DNA from: Mucilaginibacter flavus
Lineage (GTDB): Bacteria > Bacteroidota > Bacteroidia > Sphingobacteriales > Sphingobacteriaceae
Reading direction: 5' to 3'
Assembly: GCF_030409315.1 (NCBI RefSeq)
Contig: NZ_JAUFPS010000007.1
Location: forward strand, 1-41,939
Length of the DNA stretch: 41,939 nucleotides
The notes under the pieces: generated by a model
Told to the model about the DNA's origin: nothing
Databases searched by the model: none
Seen by the model: only the letters and a program-made list of their open reading frames with translations
Made by a program: the position numbers and the translations under genes
Part shown: positions 8,952 to 17,847 of the stretch, piece by piece
Position numbering within the stretch: position 1 is the first letter of the stretch
Layout of the letters: the number at the start of each line of letters is the position of its first letter

Positions 8952-8959
8952 AACTGTAC

Positions 8960-9973
8960 ATGGCAAATATAAAATATAAAGTGTGTGTGTTAACGCTCAC
9001 CTATGCAAATAGGGGGCAATTTTTAAACCAGGTGCTTAAACGGGTGCTGTCTTTTGAGCAGGTAACCCAGGTGGTGGTGGTAAATAACGCATCCGTTTAT
9101 AGTGTGAGCGATGATGTAGCGCAACTGGGCGATGACAGGGTGATTGTTTTAAATAATGCCGAAAATATAGGATCGGCAGGTGGTTACAAACAGGCTATTG
9201 ACTACGCTTACAAAAACACCGACGCTGATTTTATCTGGCTGCTTGACGATGATAACGTGCCCCAGGAAAACGCCATGCCCGGTTTACTGCACATGTGGAG
9301 CGATATACCTGGCGACAATGATAAAAAGGCCTTGTTTTGCCTAAGGCCAGATAGGATAACCCACGTTAAGATAGCAAAAGGCGAAGACCCGTACAGGTAC
9401 TACTTGGTGCGGGATAATTTTATGGGCTTCAATATATTCAGGATACTGCTTAATCAATATTATAAGCTGCGCGATAAAAAGAAAGATGACAGGCCTTTAA
9501 AAAAGTATGTGCAAATGCCTTATGTGCCTTACGGGGGCTTGCTGTTCCATCGGTTAATGGTTGATGTGATAGGCCTGCCCAATGACGATTTCTTTTTATA
9601 TGTAGATGATTCTGAATATACCTATCGCATTACGCAAAACAAAGGGGCCATATGGCTGGTGCCGGAGTATAAGGTAATAGATGTAGATCAATCGCAGGGG
9701 ATAGGCTATAAAAAGAGACTTTTTCACTCGCATTTGCTTGACGAATGGAGTTTCAGAACCTATTACTCGGTAAGAAACAGGATGTATTTTTATACCAGGG
9801 TTGCGGTTTCAAATAAATTAATGTTCAAAATAAATAAAGGGCTATATTTAGGCTATTTATTTATAGTAAGTTTGTTGACTTCAAAAACACAACAATATAA
9901 AATGCTGGTATCGGCGGTTAATGATGGTATTAACGGAAAGCTGGGAAAAGCAAACGCGGAAAAATTTCAATGA
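8960..9973 (+). CDS. Family 2 glycosyltransferase
   Basis: The 337-residue protein has a GT-A fold of family GT2, similar to rhamnosyl- or galactofuranosyltransferases. Nucleotide-sugar features are VVVNNAS (38-44), NIGSAGGYKQAI (69-80) and the DxD-like metal site LLDDDN (94-99). A later acidic motif YVDDSEYTYR sits near residue 214. A hydrophobic stretch near the C-terminus (LYLGYLFIVSLL) may associate with the membrane. It is first in the plus-strand operon and overlaps the next gene by four bases (ATGA), a sign of translational coupling. Donor and acceptor sugars cannot be told. Confidence 0.9.
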   Translation: MANIKYKVCVLTLTYANRGQFLNQVLKRVLSFEQVTQVVVVNNASVYSVSDDVAQLGDDRVIVLNNAENIGSAGGYKQAIDYAYKNTDADFIWLLDDDNVPQENAMPGLLHMWSDIPGDNDKKALFCLRPDRITHVKIAKGEDPYRYYLVRDNFMGFNIFRILLNQYYKLRDKKKDDRPLKKYVQMPYVPYGGLLFHRLMVDVIGLPNDDFFLYVDDSEYTYRITQNKGAIWLVPEYKVIDVDQSQGIGYKKRLFHSHLLDEWSFRTYYSVRNRMYFYTRVAVSNKLMFKINKGLYLGYLFIVSLLTSKTQQYKMLVSAVNDGINGKLGKANAEKFQ

Positions 9974-10713
9974 GTGAATTACAAAGGTACCACATGATAC
10001 AGGCTTGTATCGATGTGATCAGGCAAAAGAAAAAGAAAGTAAATTATTTTGAAATTGGGGTACAAACCGGTTTTTGTTTTTTTAAGATCAAAGCCGACAG
10101 AAAAATAGCTATCGACCCTAATTTTATCATCAAGATCACCAAAAAGGTAAAAGCATATTACCGAAACCTATCTAATTTCAATAACCGTTTTTTTGAGCTT
10201 ACCAGCGATGATTTTTTTGAGCAAAAAAGCGATTACATCAAAAAGATTGGTGGTATTGATGTGATATTTATTGACGGCTTGCATTTATATGAGCAGGTGG
10301 TTAAGGATATTGAAAACTCGCTTCAGTATTTGAATAAAGGCGGAGTGATATTGGTTCATGACTGCAACCCTTTATCAGAGCCTGCCGCTGTAAGGGCCTA
10401 CACATCTGAAGAAGCCGCGGTATTGGTGGGTTCGCATCCGCAGTGGATCAATCAATGGAATGGCGACGTTTACAAAGCTATTGTAAAGCTTCGTTCAGAA
10501 CGGAAAGATTTGAATATAACCGTAATCAACAGCGACCATGGTGTGGGCATCATACGCCCCGGTAAACCCGAAAAAGAATTTTCATTTGCCGAAGGCGATA
10601 TGGACAAACTAACCTATGCCGATCTGGACAATAACCGCGAAACTTATTTGAATCTTAAATCGCCAGAAACATTTGCTTCTTTTGTTAAGGAGTTGGAGAA
10701 GGAGTTTAAATAA
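9970..10713 (+). CDS. Class I SAM-dependent methyltransferase (Methyltransf_24-like)
   Basis: The 247-residue protein carries a diverged SAM motif I in YFEIGVQTGFCFFKI (about 25-39). The typical second half of this family follows: GIDVIFIDGLHLYEQVVKDI (~94-113), then LNKGGVILVHDCNP (~119-132). The IDG-LH-Y pattern marks the group often found in polysaccharide loci, where members methylate sugars. It overlaps its upstream neighbour by 4 bases and the next methyltransferase by one base (TAATG), so all three are likely co-translated. It is soluble with no signal peptide. Confidence 0.87.
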   Translation: MSELQRYHMIQACIDVIRQKKKKVNYFEIGVQTGFCFFKIKADRKIAIDPNFIIKITKKVKAYYRNLSNFNNRFFELTSDDFFEQKSDYIKKIGGIDVIFIDGLHLYEQVVKDIENSLQYLNKGGVILVHDCNPLSEPAAVRAYTSEEAAVLVGSHPQWINQWNGDVYKAIVKLRSERKDLNITVINSDHGVGIIRPGKPEKEFSFAEGDMDKLTYADLDNNRETYLNLKSPETFASFVKELEKEFK

Positions 10714-11486
10714 TGCAGGATTCAATTATAGGCGGCGATTATAAGACCGCGTACGATCAATTTTATCAAAAACACGATGAAGCCTGGCGCATGCTTGGCG
10801 CAAAGTATAAGGCACAGCATATTATTGATGTTTGCAAAGGGTTAACTTTTAACAAGGTGCTTGAAGTTGGCGCGGGAGATGGGAGCATTTTGAAAATCCT
10901 GTCCGATCATGATTTTGCACCCGAGTATAATGCCGTCGAGATTTCTGAAAGCGGTGTGCAATACATACAGTCAAGGGCTATCAAAAATTTAAAGTCGGTA
11001 CAGGTATTTGATGGCTATAAATTGCCTTTTGAGGATGATAGTTTTGATCTGATCATCTTATCCCACGTATTAGAGCATGTGGAGCATGAGCGTATTTTGC
11101 TGCGCGAGATAAAACGTGTTGCAAAACGTTGCGTAATTGAAGTACCCCGTGATTATAAAACTGGTGTGGATACCCGTATCAAACACTTTTTGGCTTATGG
11201 ACACATCAATGTGTATACGCCAACATCGTTACGGTACCTGCTTAGTACAGAAGGGTTTGTAGTTGAAAACGATCTTACTTCAATGATTGAGCCCGAGGTA
11301 ACTAAATTTAATAGCTACGTTAATCAGAAAAAAGCGAAGAGCGTTTTGAAGGATTTACGCATAGCTGTCGAGTTTGGCATAAAACAGGTGTTAAGCAAAG
11401 TGATGGGAAAAAAGGTGAGTGAACAATTTGCAAACGCTTATACCGTTTTGTGTAATAAAGCCGAAAAGCAACCCGAATTATTTTGA
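10713..11486 (+). CDS. Class I SAM-dependent methyltransferase (Methyltransf_11-like)
   Basis: This 257-residue protein has SAM motif I VLEVGAGDGSILKIL (~49-63), and post-motifs LPFEDDSFDLIILSHVLEHV (~108-127) typical of small-molecule or sugar methyltransferases. A conserved H-I-N-V-YTP segment (~168-174) is followed by a helical C-terminus. It is the second of two adjacent methyltransferases inside the glycan operon, so the product may be doubly methylated or each enzyme may modify a different residue. Start codon overlap with the previous gene is one base; the next gene begins 15 bases later. Confidence 0.88.
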   Translation: MQDSIIGGDYKTAYDQFYQKHDEAWRMLGAKYKAQHIIDVCKGLTFNKVLEVGAGDGSILKILSDHDFAPEYNAVEISESGVQYIQSRAIKNLKSVQVFDGYKLPFEDDSFDLIILSHVLEHVEHERILLREIKRVAKRCVIEVPRDYKTGVDTRIKHFLAYGHINVYTPTSLRYLLSTEGFVVENDLTSMIEPEVTKFNSYVNQKKAKSVLKDLRIAVEFGIKQVLSKVMGKKVSEQFANAYTVLCNKAEKQPELF

Positions 11487-11501
11487 TTTTTTGTTTGCCC
11501 C

Positions 11502-12401
11502 ATGCAAAAACTTGCCCCTATTGCCCTGTTTGTTTACAACCGGCCCGATCATACGCGTCGTACCATCATCCATCTGCAAAAAAATGTACTGGCAGATGAA
11601 TCCCGTTTATATATTTTTTGCGATGCCCCCAAAACAGAGGCTGATCGCGCAGCGGTTGAGCAGGTAAGGCAGGTTGCTAAAGAGACTACTGGTTTTAAGG
11701 CGGTAAAAGTTATTTTGCGTGATCATAACCTCGGCCTGGCCGAATCTATCATTAGCGGGGTTACCCAATTGGTTTATGAATACGGTAAGGTGATTGTTTT
11801 TGAGGATGATTTGCTGTCGTCGCCCTATACTTTACAATATTTCAATGAGGCGTTAACCCGCTATGCCAGCCAGGATAGGGTGATGCATATTGGGGCTTAC
11901 ATGTATAACCTCAAAGAGAAAGACCTTCCCGAAACCTTTTTTTACCGTGCGGCCAGCAGCTGGGGCTGGGCAACTTGGGCACGCGCCTGGGATAGCTTTG
12001 AACCCGATATTGATAAATTGATAGTCCAGTTTGATACGCTTAAAATTGTCAAGTTTTCTATTGAGGGCAAAATGAATTTCTGGAAACAGATTCAGGAATT
12101 TAAAGCCGGCAAAAATAACTCCTGGGCTATTCGCTGGTATGCCTCTATTTTTTTAAAAGGCGGCTTAACGCTAAATCCGGCCCGGTCGCTAATTAACAAT
12201 GTTGGGCACGATGGCACCGGGGTGCATAGCAATAAAGAAAATATGTATGATGTGCATATTTCACAACAACCGGTAAAAACATACCCCGATGTAATTGAGG
12301 AGGATGAAAAAGCATATCATGCTATTAAACATTTCCTGGCACATCGTAAGGGTAGTTTGCTGCAAAGGGCGGTTAGGTTTGTAAAACAACGGATAGGATA
12401 A
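11502..12401 (+). CDS. GT-A glycosyltransferase of a capsule/exopolysaccharide type
   Basis: The 299-residue protein begins PIALFVYNRPDHTRRTI, the opening of a GT2-related (GNT-I-like) group found in surface polysaccharide clusters. Family signs are RDHNLGLAESI (~73-83), the metal site VFEDDLL (~98-104) and the SSWGWATWARAWDSF block (~150-164). It ends in a basic segment (RKGSLLQRAVRFVKQRIG). It sits between the methyltransferases and the GT4 gene. A 143-base gap containing a heptamer repeat and a promoter box separates it from the next gene. Acceptor unknown. Confidence 0.87.
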   Translation: MQKLAPIALFVYNRPDHTRRTIIHLQKNVLADESRLYIFCDAPKTEADRAAVEQVRQVAKETTGFKAVKVILRDHNLGLAESIISGVTQLVYEYGKVIVFEDDLLSSPYTLQYFNEALTRYASQDRVMHIGAYMYNLKEKDLPETFFYRAASSWGWATWARAWDSFEPDIDKLIVQFDTLKIVKFSIEGKMNFWKQIQEFKAGKNNSWAIRWYASIFLKGGLTLNPARSLINNVGHDGTGVHSNKENMYDVHISQQPVKTYPDVIEEDEKAYHAIKHFLAHRKGSLLQRAVRFVKQRIG

Positions 12402-12467
12402 TTGGCCTTAGACTTCGCGCATTCTGCTTTCAGCTTCAATATGATAGACAATACATTAGCCATTTAC

Positions 12468-12509
12468 CTTTCATCTTTCGCCTTTCACCTTTCGCCTTTT
12501 ATCTTTCAC
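12468..12509. repeat. Tandem heptamer repeat, six units
   Basis: Six 7-bp units in a row read CTTTCAT, CTTTCGC, CTTTCAC, CTTTCGC, CTTTTAT and CTTTCAC. They fill the gap between two glycosyltransferase genes. The period matches the repeats at 1425-1452 and 23523-23585, but the sequence differs. Confidence 0.8.
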
Positions 12510-12532
12510 CTCCAATATCATATGAATAAATG

Positions 12533-12540
12533 TATTTTTG
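12533..12540 (+). promoter_or_regulatory. -7 promoter box (TATTTTTG) before the GT4 gene
   Basis: TATTTTTG fits TAnnTTTG and ends 4 bases before the ATG at 12545. If used, the transcript would be leaderless or nearly so, and the last two glycosyltransferases would have their own promoter. Confidence 0.45.
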
Positions 12541-12544
12541 AGGC

Positions 12545-13828
12545 ATGTTAAAAGTAGTGCATCTGAATACTTATGATGGCAATGGCGGCGCCGGTCGTGG
12601 TTGTATGCGCTTAAACCGTGCATTGGTTGATAGTGGCGTCGACTCAAAAATGATAGTCCACTATAAATTTGGTGTCACCCCCCAGATAGGCACTTTTAAT
12701 ACCAATAGAGTTCAAAAATCGGTTGCCGCTTTTAAAATTATACTGGAGCGTATCCTCGCCAAGCGTTTCCTGAAACCCTTGCGCACACCTTTTTCATTTG
12801 CCTGGTTTGGCAGGTCGGTTATACATCACCGCGATGTAAAAAATGCAGATGTGATCCATTTGCACTGGATCAACCACGGTTTTCTTGATCCTAAACACAT
12901 TGCCGAAATAGCCAAATTAAACAAGCCCGTGGTTTGGACTTTTCACGATAGTAATGCCTTCACTGGCGGCTGCCACGTGCGTTACACCTGCGATCATTTT
13001 ACGCGCGAATGTGGTAATTGTCCTTTGCTTATCAATGCATCGGATAATGATATCTCGCATAGCATCTGGCAGCAAAAACATAAGGCTTATGACACTTTAA
13101 ATTTCGCGATAGCCGCGCCAAGCTCCTGGATGAAAAAGTCGGTTGAGGCCAGTAGTTTGATGAAGGGCAAAGCTGTGCATCAAATCCCCAATACCTTAGA
13201 AACAGACATTTTTAAACCTACCGATAAAAAGCTTGCAAAAGAAAAGGCTGGTTTGCCCGTAGATAAATTCATTTTCCTGAGTGGCTTTATGCCATCGCGT
13301 AAAGATTTGCATAAAGGTACCCAATACCTGCTGGAAAGTATGGAGTTGTTGAAACAACGCTTAGGTGTTGACGCTGATAAAATTGAACTGGTAGTTTTTG
13401 GTAACCGTGGCACCGAAGGCGTGCCCGATTTTCCTTTTAAAACAAGTTTTTTAGGTACCATCAATAATGATGAACAGTTGGCCCTGCACTACGCTGCCGC
13501 TGATGCCTTTTTAATCCCCTCACTGGAAGATAACCTGCCCTACACTGTAATGGAAAGCCTGGCCTGCGGTACGCCTGTTATAGCATTTACAACGGGCGGC
13601 ATTCCGGATATGGTACAACATGAATACAATGGGTATCTTGCAACCTATCGTTCGACAGAGAGTTTTACAGACGGCATGGAATGGGTTATTAATTACGCCG
13701 ATCATCATCAACTGCAACAACAGGCCCGCCAAACGGTAATGGATACGTTTAGCGAGAATGTTATTGCCAAAAAACATATCGACCTTTATAAAAGTCTGCT
13801 AAAAACACCTGGAGGTACCGATGTTTAA
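12545..13828 (+). CDS. Family 4 glycosyltransferase
   Basis: The 427-residue GT-B enzyme starts MLKVVHLNTYDGNGGAGRG, the glycine-rich N-terminus of GT4. The HLHWINHGF and WTFHDSNAFTGGCHV blocks (~96-145) followed by a Cys cluster (CDHFTRECGNCPLL) are characteristic of a GT4 subgroup in exopolysaccharide loci. The C-terminal nucleotide-sugar motif is FLIPSLEDNLPYTVMESLACG, whose E-x7-E glutamates are at about 322 and 330. The start is fixed by the family's N-terminus even though a promoter box lies just 4 bases upstream. It overlaps the next gene by 8 bases. Confidence 0.92.
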   Translation: MLKVVHLNTYDGNGGAGRGCMRLNRALVDSGVDSKMIVHYKFGVTPQIGTFNTNRVQKSVAAFKIILERILAKRFLKPLRTPFSFAWFGRSVIHHRDVKNADVIHLHWINHGFLDPKHIAEIAKLNKPVVWTFHDSNAFTGGCHVRYTCDHFTRECGNCPLLINASDNDISHSIWQQKHKAYDTLNFAIAAPSSWMKKSVEASSLMKGKAVHQIPNTLETDIFKPTDKKLAKEKAGLPVDKFIFLSGFMPSRKDLHKGTQYLLESMELLKQRLGVDADKIELVVFGNRGTEGVPDFPFKTSFLGTINNDEQLALHYAAADAFLIPSLEDNLPYTVMESLACGTPVIAFTTGGIPDMVQHEYNGYLATYRSTESFTDGMEWVINYADHHQLQQQARQTVMDTFSENVIAKKHIDLYKSLLKTPGGTDV

Positions 13829-14573
13829 TCCTAAACTAAGCGTTATTAACGTAGTGTATAACAACGTGCGCGATATTGAACGTACCATGCTTTCGGTTTT
13901 AAATCAAACTTACACCAATATTGAATATGTTATTGTTGATGGGTTATCCAATGATGGCACGCTGCAAATAATAGCGCAATATAAAGATCGCGTTAGCCAG
14001 TTCATTAGCGAAAAAGACAAAGGTATATACGATGCCATGAATAAAGGCCTTGCCATGGCCACAGGGGATTATGTGATCTTCATGAACTCTGGCGATGAGT
14101 TTTACGACCGGGAAACTGTGAAGTCGGTTTTTGCAACATCCCCTGATGCTGATATTTACTACGGCGAAACTGAAATGATAAACGATGCAGGCGAAAACCT
14201 TGGGCAGCGCCGGCACAAAGCCCCCGGGCAATTTACCTGGCGCGGGTTTAAATATGGCATGAGCATCAGTCACCAGGCTATTTACATTCGCAGAAGTTTA
14301 GCAGAACCGTACGATAGCAGGTATCAGTTAAGTGCCGATATCGATTGGATTATCCGGGCGGCTAAAAAAGCTAAAACGATAGTAAATGTAAACCGCTATG
14401 TAGCAAAGTACCTGGTTGGCGGCATGTCAAAAACAAAACATCGCCAAAGCCTGCAGGAGCGGTTCAGTATTATGAAAGAAAACTACGGTTTGATCCCGAC
14501 TGTTTTTAATCATTTTGTGATTGCTTTTAACCTGGGGTGGTATTGGTTGAAAAACAGGCGGACCAATGATTAG
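13821..14573 (+). CDS. Family 2 glycosyltransferase (WcaE-like)
   Basis: This 250-residue GT2 enzyme has NVVYNNVRDIERTMLSVLNQ at the N-terminus, YVIVDGLSNDGT (~36-47), EKDKGIYDAMNKGL (~63-76) and GDYVIFMNSGDEFYD (~81-95). The series is the same as in WcaE-type colanic-acid transferases. The late QLSADIDWIIRAAK block (~169-182) is the acceptor side. It overlaps the upstream GT4 gene by 8 bases and is the last operon gene. Its stop codon overlaps the stop of the convergent DUF5615 gene by 4 bases, leaving no room for a terminator between them. Confidence 0.92.
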   Translation: MFNPKLSVINVVYNNVRDIERTMLSVLNQTYTNIEYVIVDGLSNDGTLQIIAQYKDRVSQFISEKDKGIYDAMNKGLAMATGDYVIFMNSGDEFYDRETVKSVFATSPDADIYYGETEMINDAGENLGQRRHKAPGQFTWRGFKYGMSISHQAIYIRRSLAEPYDSRYQLSADIDWIIRAAKKAKTIVNVNRYVAKYLVGGMSKTKHRQSLQERFSIMKENYGLIPTVFNHFVIAFNLGWYWLKNRRTND

Positions 14574-14938
14574 TCGTTATAATCGTTGTATATAATTCTT
14601 TCTCTGCTTATCTCAATATAAAATACTTTTTTTTGAGATAGCTGCAAAATCAATGACAGATGTTGATTAAAAAGTATAATTAATTCACTATTAGAAATAT
14701 TGCCTAACGTTATTCTGATTAACTTTTTGGGAGTTTTATTAATGAAGTGTGAGTTTTTGAAATCTTCGTCTTTAGTGACAACCACCCAATCGTTGAAATC
14801 TGCATATTTACAAATCTCATTATCTGTTGTATTCCACTTTTGAAGTATTTGGTTAACATGAGTTGATGAGCAATTATCCTGATTGTTTAGAAACTTAGAT
14901 AAGCTGATAGGTAAATGAACATCTATTAAAAAATTCAT
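14570..14938 (-). CDS. DUF5615 PIN-like protein, probable toxin
   Basis: The 122-residue protein opens MNFLIDVHLPISLSKFL, with the first Asp of a PIN-like fold, and has VVVTKDEDF (~53-61) with a further acidic pair. These are hallmarks of DUF5615, a PIN-like family usually paired with DUF433. Such pairs behave as toxin-antitoxin modules, the PIN-like member being the presumed RNase. It follows the DUF433 gene with one base of overlap. Its end overlaps the last glycosyltransferase gene by four bases. The pair looks more AT-rich than the polysaccharide genes beside it, which suggests separate origin; composition was not computed. Confidence 0.85.
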   Translation of the reverse strand: MNFLIDVHLPISLSKFLNNQDNCSSTHVNQILQKWNTTDNEICKYADFNDWVVVTKDEDFKNSHFINKTPKKLIRITLGNISNSELIILFNQHLSLILQLSQKKVFYIEISRERIIYNDYND

Positions 14939-15168
14939 TAATAGACCTCTTCTAATGACTTGCCAGAAAGTGAAATTTTAGCATAAAAAAGCGATGCCTG
15001 TATATCCTCTATTTCTAACTCCGGGTGGTCGTTTATAATATCGTCAAACGACATGCCTGAAGCAATCAAATCGATGATTACCTCAACAGGCCAACGCATA
15101 TGACGAATGCAGGCTTTGCCGTGGCATACATTTGAATCAACCGTAATTCGTTCAAGTAGATTGCTCAT
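14938..15168 (-). CDS. DUF433 antitoxin-like DNA-binding protein
   Basis: The start at 15168 (MSNLLERITVD) gives 76 residues and matches the usual DUF433 beginning; a longer reading from 15213 would add 15 unlike residues. Diagnostic segments are ITVDSNVCHGKACIRHMRWPVEVI (quoted as two parts in the family: the xCHGKACIR loop and a helix-turn-helix beginning VEVIIDLIASGMSFDDII) and DHPELEIEDIQASLFYA. DUF433 acts as antitoxin and probably as autorepressor. A 16-bp perfect palindrome touches its start codon. It overlaps the toxin gene by one base. Confidence 0.85.
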   Translation of the reverse strand: MSNLLERITVDSNVCHGKACIRHMRWPVEVIIDLIASGMSFDDIINDHPELEIEDIQASLFYAKISLSGKSLEEVY

Positions 15169-15183
15169 ATGTAAATTTACATA
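15168..15183. promoter_or_regulatory. 16-bp perfect palindrome, candidate TA operator
   Basis: TATGTAAATTTACATA is a perfect palindrome lying directly against the start codon of the DUF433 gene. Its place and symmetry suit autoregulation by the antitoxin dimer or the complex. No binding data exist; it is inferred from position. Confidence 0.5.
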
Positions 15184-15213
15184 ATACTTATTACTTAAGC
15201 TATAAACAAGCAC

Positions 15214-15247
15214 AAAAAAGGCGATGAGGGTTACCCATCGCCTTTTT
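15214..15247 (-). terminator. Terminator after the YfhO gene
   Basis: AAAAAGGCGATG pairs perfectly with CATCGCCTTTTT around a 9-base loop. On the minus strand it ends in a T-run. It separates the YfhO gene from the toxin-antitoxin pair downstream. Confidence 0.9.
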
Positions 15248-15269
15248 CAATATAAAAGCTAAAACTTTT

Positions 15270-17756
15270 TTAAGCCTTTTTACCCGCAGGTTTAACTGCC
15301 GGTTTCTTTTTGTTTTCGGTATAAGCCGCGCCGCCAAGGGCAAGCACTAATAAAAGTGATCCTGCTAATGAGATATTTTCACCGGCGTAGTATGATGTAG
15401 GGTGGAAGGTAAATTCAATTTTGTGGTTACCAACCGGGATCACCGCTGCGCGTAATAAATAATCGGCACGGAAATATGGTGATTCTTTACCGTCGATGGT
15501 CATCGTCCAGCCTTTGTCGTAATAAATCTCAGAGAATACCGCTATTTGAGTAGCAGTTGAACCACTTTGATATACCAGGTGCTCGGGAGCGTAGCTTGTT
15601 AACTTGATAGTTGACGCCGGATCTGAGCCCACCGTTTGGCCATCTGTGAAGCTTTTGTATTGTTTATCAACAATAGCTTCGTCCTTTGGCGAAAAGCTGC
15701 TGATCGCCTGCATTTCCTGGTCGGCATTATCTGCAAATTTTACGCTTTTTACAAACCACGCGTTACCGCAGGCGGTTTGGTTTGTGCGCATTGCGGCGTT
15801 GCCTGTTTTAGGGTCGGCGGTAATAATGTATTTGGTGTTCAGCATATCCAACACATCCTGGTTTACGCTTTTGCTAAACTGGTTTTCAATCAGTTCATCA
15901 AACCTTCTTAACCTGGCCGAGTGGAAACCACCAACGGTTTTGTAAAAGTAAGAAGAGTGCGAATCATGGAATGGGTCGCCGCCGCTCATGTCAAACACCC
16001 TGAAGTTGGGGTCAGAATCTTTCATGATAAACTCATCAACCTCGCGCGGGGTGTATTGCTGCGCCAATTCTGATTTATCTACAAAGTTGGTGTCTTTTAG
16101 GTAACGTTTATCAACGCCCCACATATCAAACAAAATAATTGCTGCCAAAATCCAGGCCGCCATGTTTGCTTTGATCTTTTCTTTAACAATTAACCACAAC
16201 AGACCGGTAGTTAACAATACAAATATCAACGAACGGATAGCGTCCGCGCGCTCAAGACTTATCCTGTCATCAACTAATGAGCTGGCAACTTTATTGGCCA
16301 TTTCGCTGTTGCCTTTAAACATCTGGGTAAGGTTGGCAATAAAGCCCAGGTTATCATCTGTTTTAAAGCTTAAAATAGCATCAGGGATGGCTATCAGTAA
16401 CAATAATAAACCACCGGTTATGAAGAACGCTATTTTACCGCGTTTAAATATCAGCGCTCTATCGGTACTGGTGATTACTTCATTTACGGCAAGTAATGCC
16501 AGTATAGGGAAGCAAAATGCTGCTATCACCAATGTAGATTCAACTGCCCTGAACTTATTGTACATAGGCACGTAGTTGAAAAAGAAATCGGACAGGAAGG
16601 GCAGGTTTTTACCGAATGATAGGAACATGCTTAGTAAAACAGCACCAACTATCCACCATTTAATGCGGTTTTTAACAATTAATAAACCCAGTACAAACAA
16701 GAAAAATACGGCTGCACCAAAGTACCATGGCCCAAATGTGCTTGGCTTGTTACCAAAATATAATTGTTGTGATACAAAGCCATTAGCCTGGCCCGGATCA
16801 ACACCGGCATCGGTAAGGATTTTTACTGCTTTTGAATCATCGCCAACTACGGTGCTTGTGCCGCCACCATAAGCGTTAGGCACCAGGAAAGTAAGGCATT
16901 CGCCTACGCTTTGGCTCCAGGTATAGGCGTAATCTTTATCAAGGCCATGGTTTGGTCCGGCGGTGCCTTTTGAAGTTAAGTTTGCTTTACCACGGATGGT
17001 GTACTGGCTGTACTCGTAGGTTGTCCAAAGGATGCTTGCGTTTACAGCTATGGCAAGTAACACAGCGCCAACTAAATAAGCAGTAGCTTTTAAGAAGGGT
17101 TTGGTTTGTTTATCTTTTATAGCATGGTAAAGTTCAATACCTAATAAAATTGCAATGGCCAGTAGCAGGTAATAAGTCATCTGCACGTGGTTGCTTCTTA
17201 TTTCCATTGCCAGCGCAAATGCCGTTATAGAACCGCCTAAAAGGTATTTACCACGTAAGGTTAAAATAATACCTGCAAGTATAGGCGCGAAAAACGCTAT
17301 TGCATAAGCCTGGTTAGCATGCCCGGCCGTAATATAAATGAAGTTATAGGATGAAAACGCGAAAGCGATAGCACCCGCGGCGGCCAGCCATGGTTTTAAC
17401 TTTAAAACGCTGAACAGCAGGTAAGCACCCAAAAGGTATAGTAAAACGGTATCAACCGGGTTAGGGAAAACCGCTTTTAAAATATTAATAACGTGCGATG
17501 TGATGTTTGAAGGAAACGCCGCCCAGATCTGGTACGCTGGCATACCGCCAAACATCTGGTTTGTCCACAAAGGGGCTTTGCCGGTTGCTGCCTTAACATC
17601 GTTGATCTCTTTTTGCATGGACTGAGCCTGCAATACGTCGCTTTGTATTAAGGCTTTTCCTTGTATCAGGGGGCTGAAAAAGTAGGCAAAGGAAATTGCT
17701 ACTAAAATTGCTACAATAATGAGGTGAACACTATTACGCTTGAACCAGTTATTCAT
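15270..17756 (-). CDS. YfhO-family membrane protein (GT-C-like)
   Basis: The 828-residue protein has a first membrane segment at ~12-30 and at least ten more before residue ~540, then a soluble C-terminal domain with one last TM at ~793-812. This layout is that of YfhO (PF09586), typically 800-900 residues, related to GT-C glycosyltransferases that work on lipid-linked sugars at the outer face of the membrane. The loop PLIQGKALIQSDVLQAQSMQ (~29-48) carries an early Asp where GT-C proteins have their catalytic acid. The C-terminus is Lys-rich. In context it may glycosylate a surface polymer made by the locus to its left. A promoter box lies at 17787. Confidence 0.88.
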   Translation of the reverse strand: MNNWFKRNSVHLIIVAILVAISFAYFFSPLIQGKALIQSDVLQAQSMQKEINDVKAATGKAPLWTNQMFGGMPAYQIWAAFPSNITSHVINILKAVFPNPVDTVLLYLLGAYLLFSVLKLKPWLAAAGAIAFAFSSYNFIYITAGHANQAYAIAFFAPILAGIILTLRGKYLLGGSITAFALAMEIRSNHVQMTYYLLLAIAILLGIELYHAIKDKQTKPFLKATAYLVGAVLLAIAVNASILWTTYEYSQYTIRGKANLTSKGTAGPNHGLDKDYAYTWSQSVGECLTFLVPNAYGGGTSTVVGDDSKAVKILTDAGVDPGQANGFVSQQLYFGNKPSTFGPWYFGAAVFFLFVLGLLIVKNRIKWWIVGAVLLSMFLSFGKNLPFLSDFFFNYVPMYNKFRAVESTLVIAAFCFPILALLAVNEVITSTDRALIFKRGKIAFFITGGLLLLLIAIPDAILSFKTDDNLGFIANLTQMFKGNSEMANKVASSLVDDRISLERADAIRSLIFVLLTTGLLWLIVKEKIKANMAAWILAAIILFDMWGVDKRYLKDTNFVDKSELAQQYTPREVDEFIMKDSDPNFRVFDMSGGDPFHDSHSSYFYKTVGGFHSARLRRFDELIENQFSKSVNQDVLDMLNTKYIITADPKTGNAAMRTNQTACGNAWFVKSVKFADNADQEMQAISSFSPKDEAIVDKQYKSFTDGQTVGSDPASTIKLTSYAPEHLVYQSGSTATQIAVFSEIYYDKGWTMTIDGKESPYFRADYLLRAAVIPVGNHKIEFTFHPTSYYAGENISLAGSLLLVLALGGAAYTENKKKPAVKPAGKKA

Positions 17757-17786
17757 TTAAATTTTTTGAATGGATAATATAATCCT

Positions 17787-17794
17787 CAAAAATA
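17787..17794 (-). promoter_or_regulatory. -7 promoter box (TATTTTTG on minus) for YfhO
   Basis: The minus strand reads TATTTTTG, fitting TAnnTTTG, 30 bases before the YfhO start. The implied leader is about 25 bases. Confidence 0.5.
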
Positions 17795-17847
17795 GAAAAT
17801 TGGTTGAGATTAGGAATTATAAGTTACAAAGGAATTACATAGCCGTT

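Noticed and set aside
15169..15213. 15 extra residues on the DUF433 protein
   Set aside because: The residues are unlike the family and cover the palindromic promoter region.
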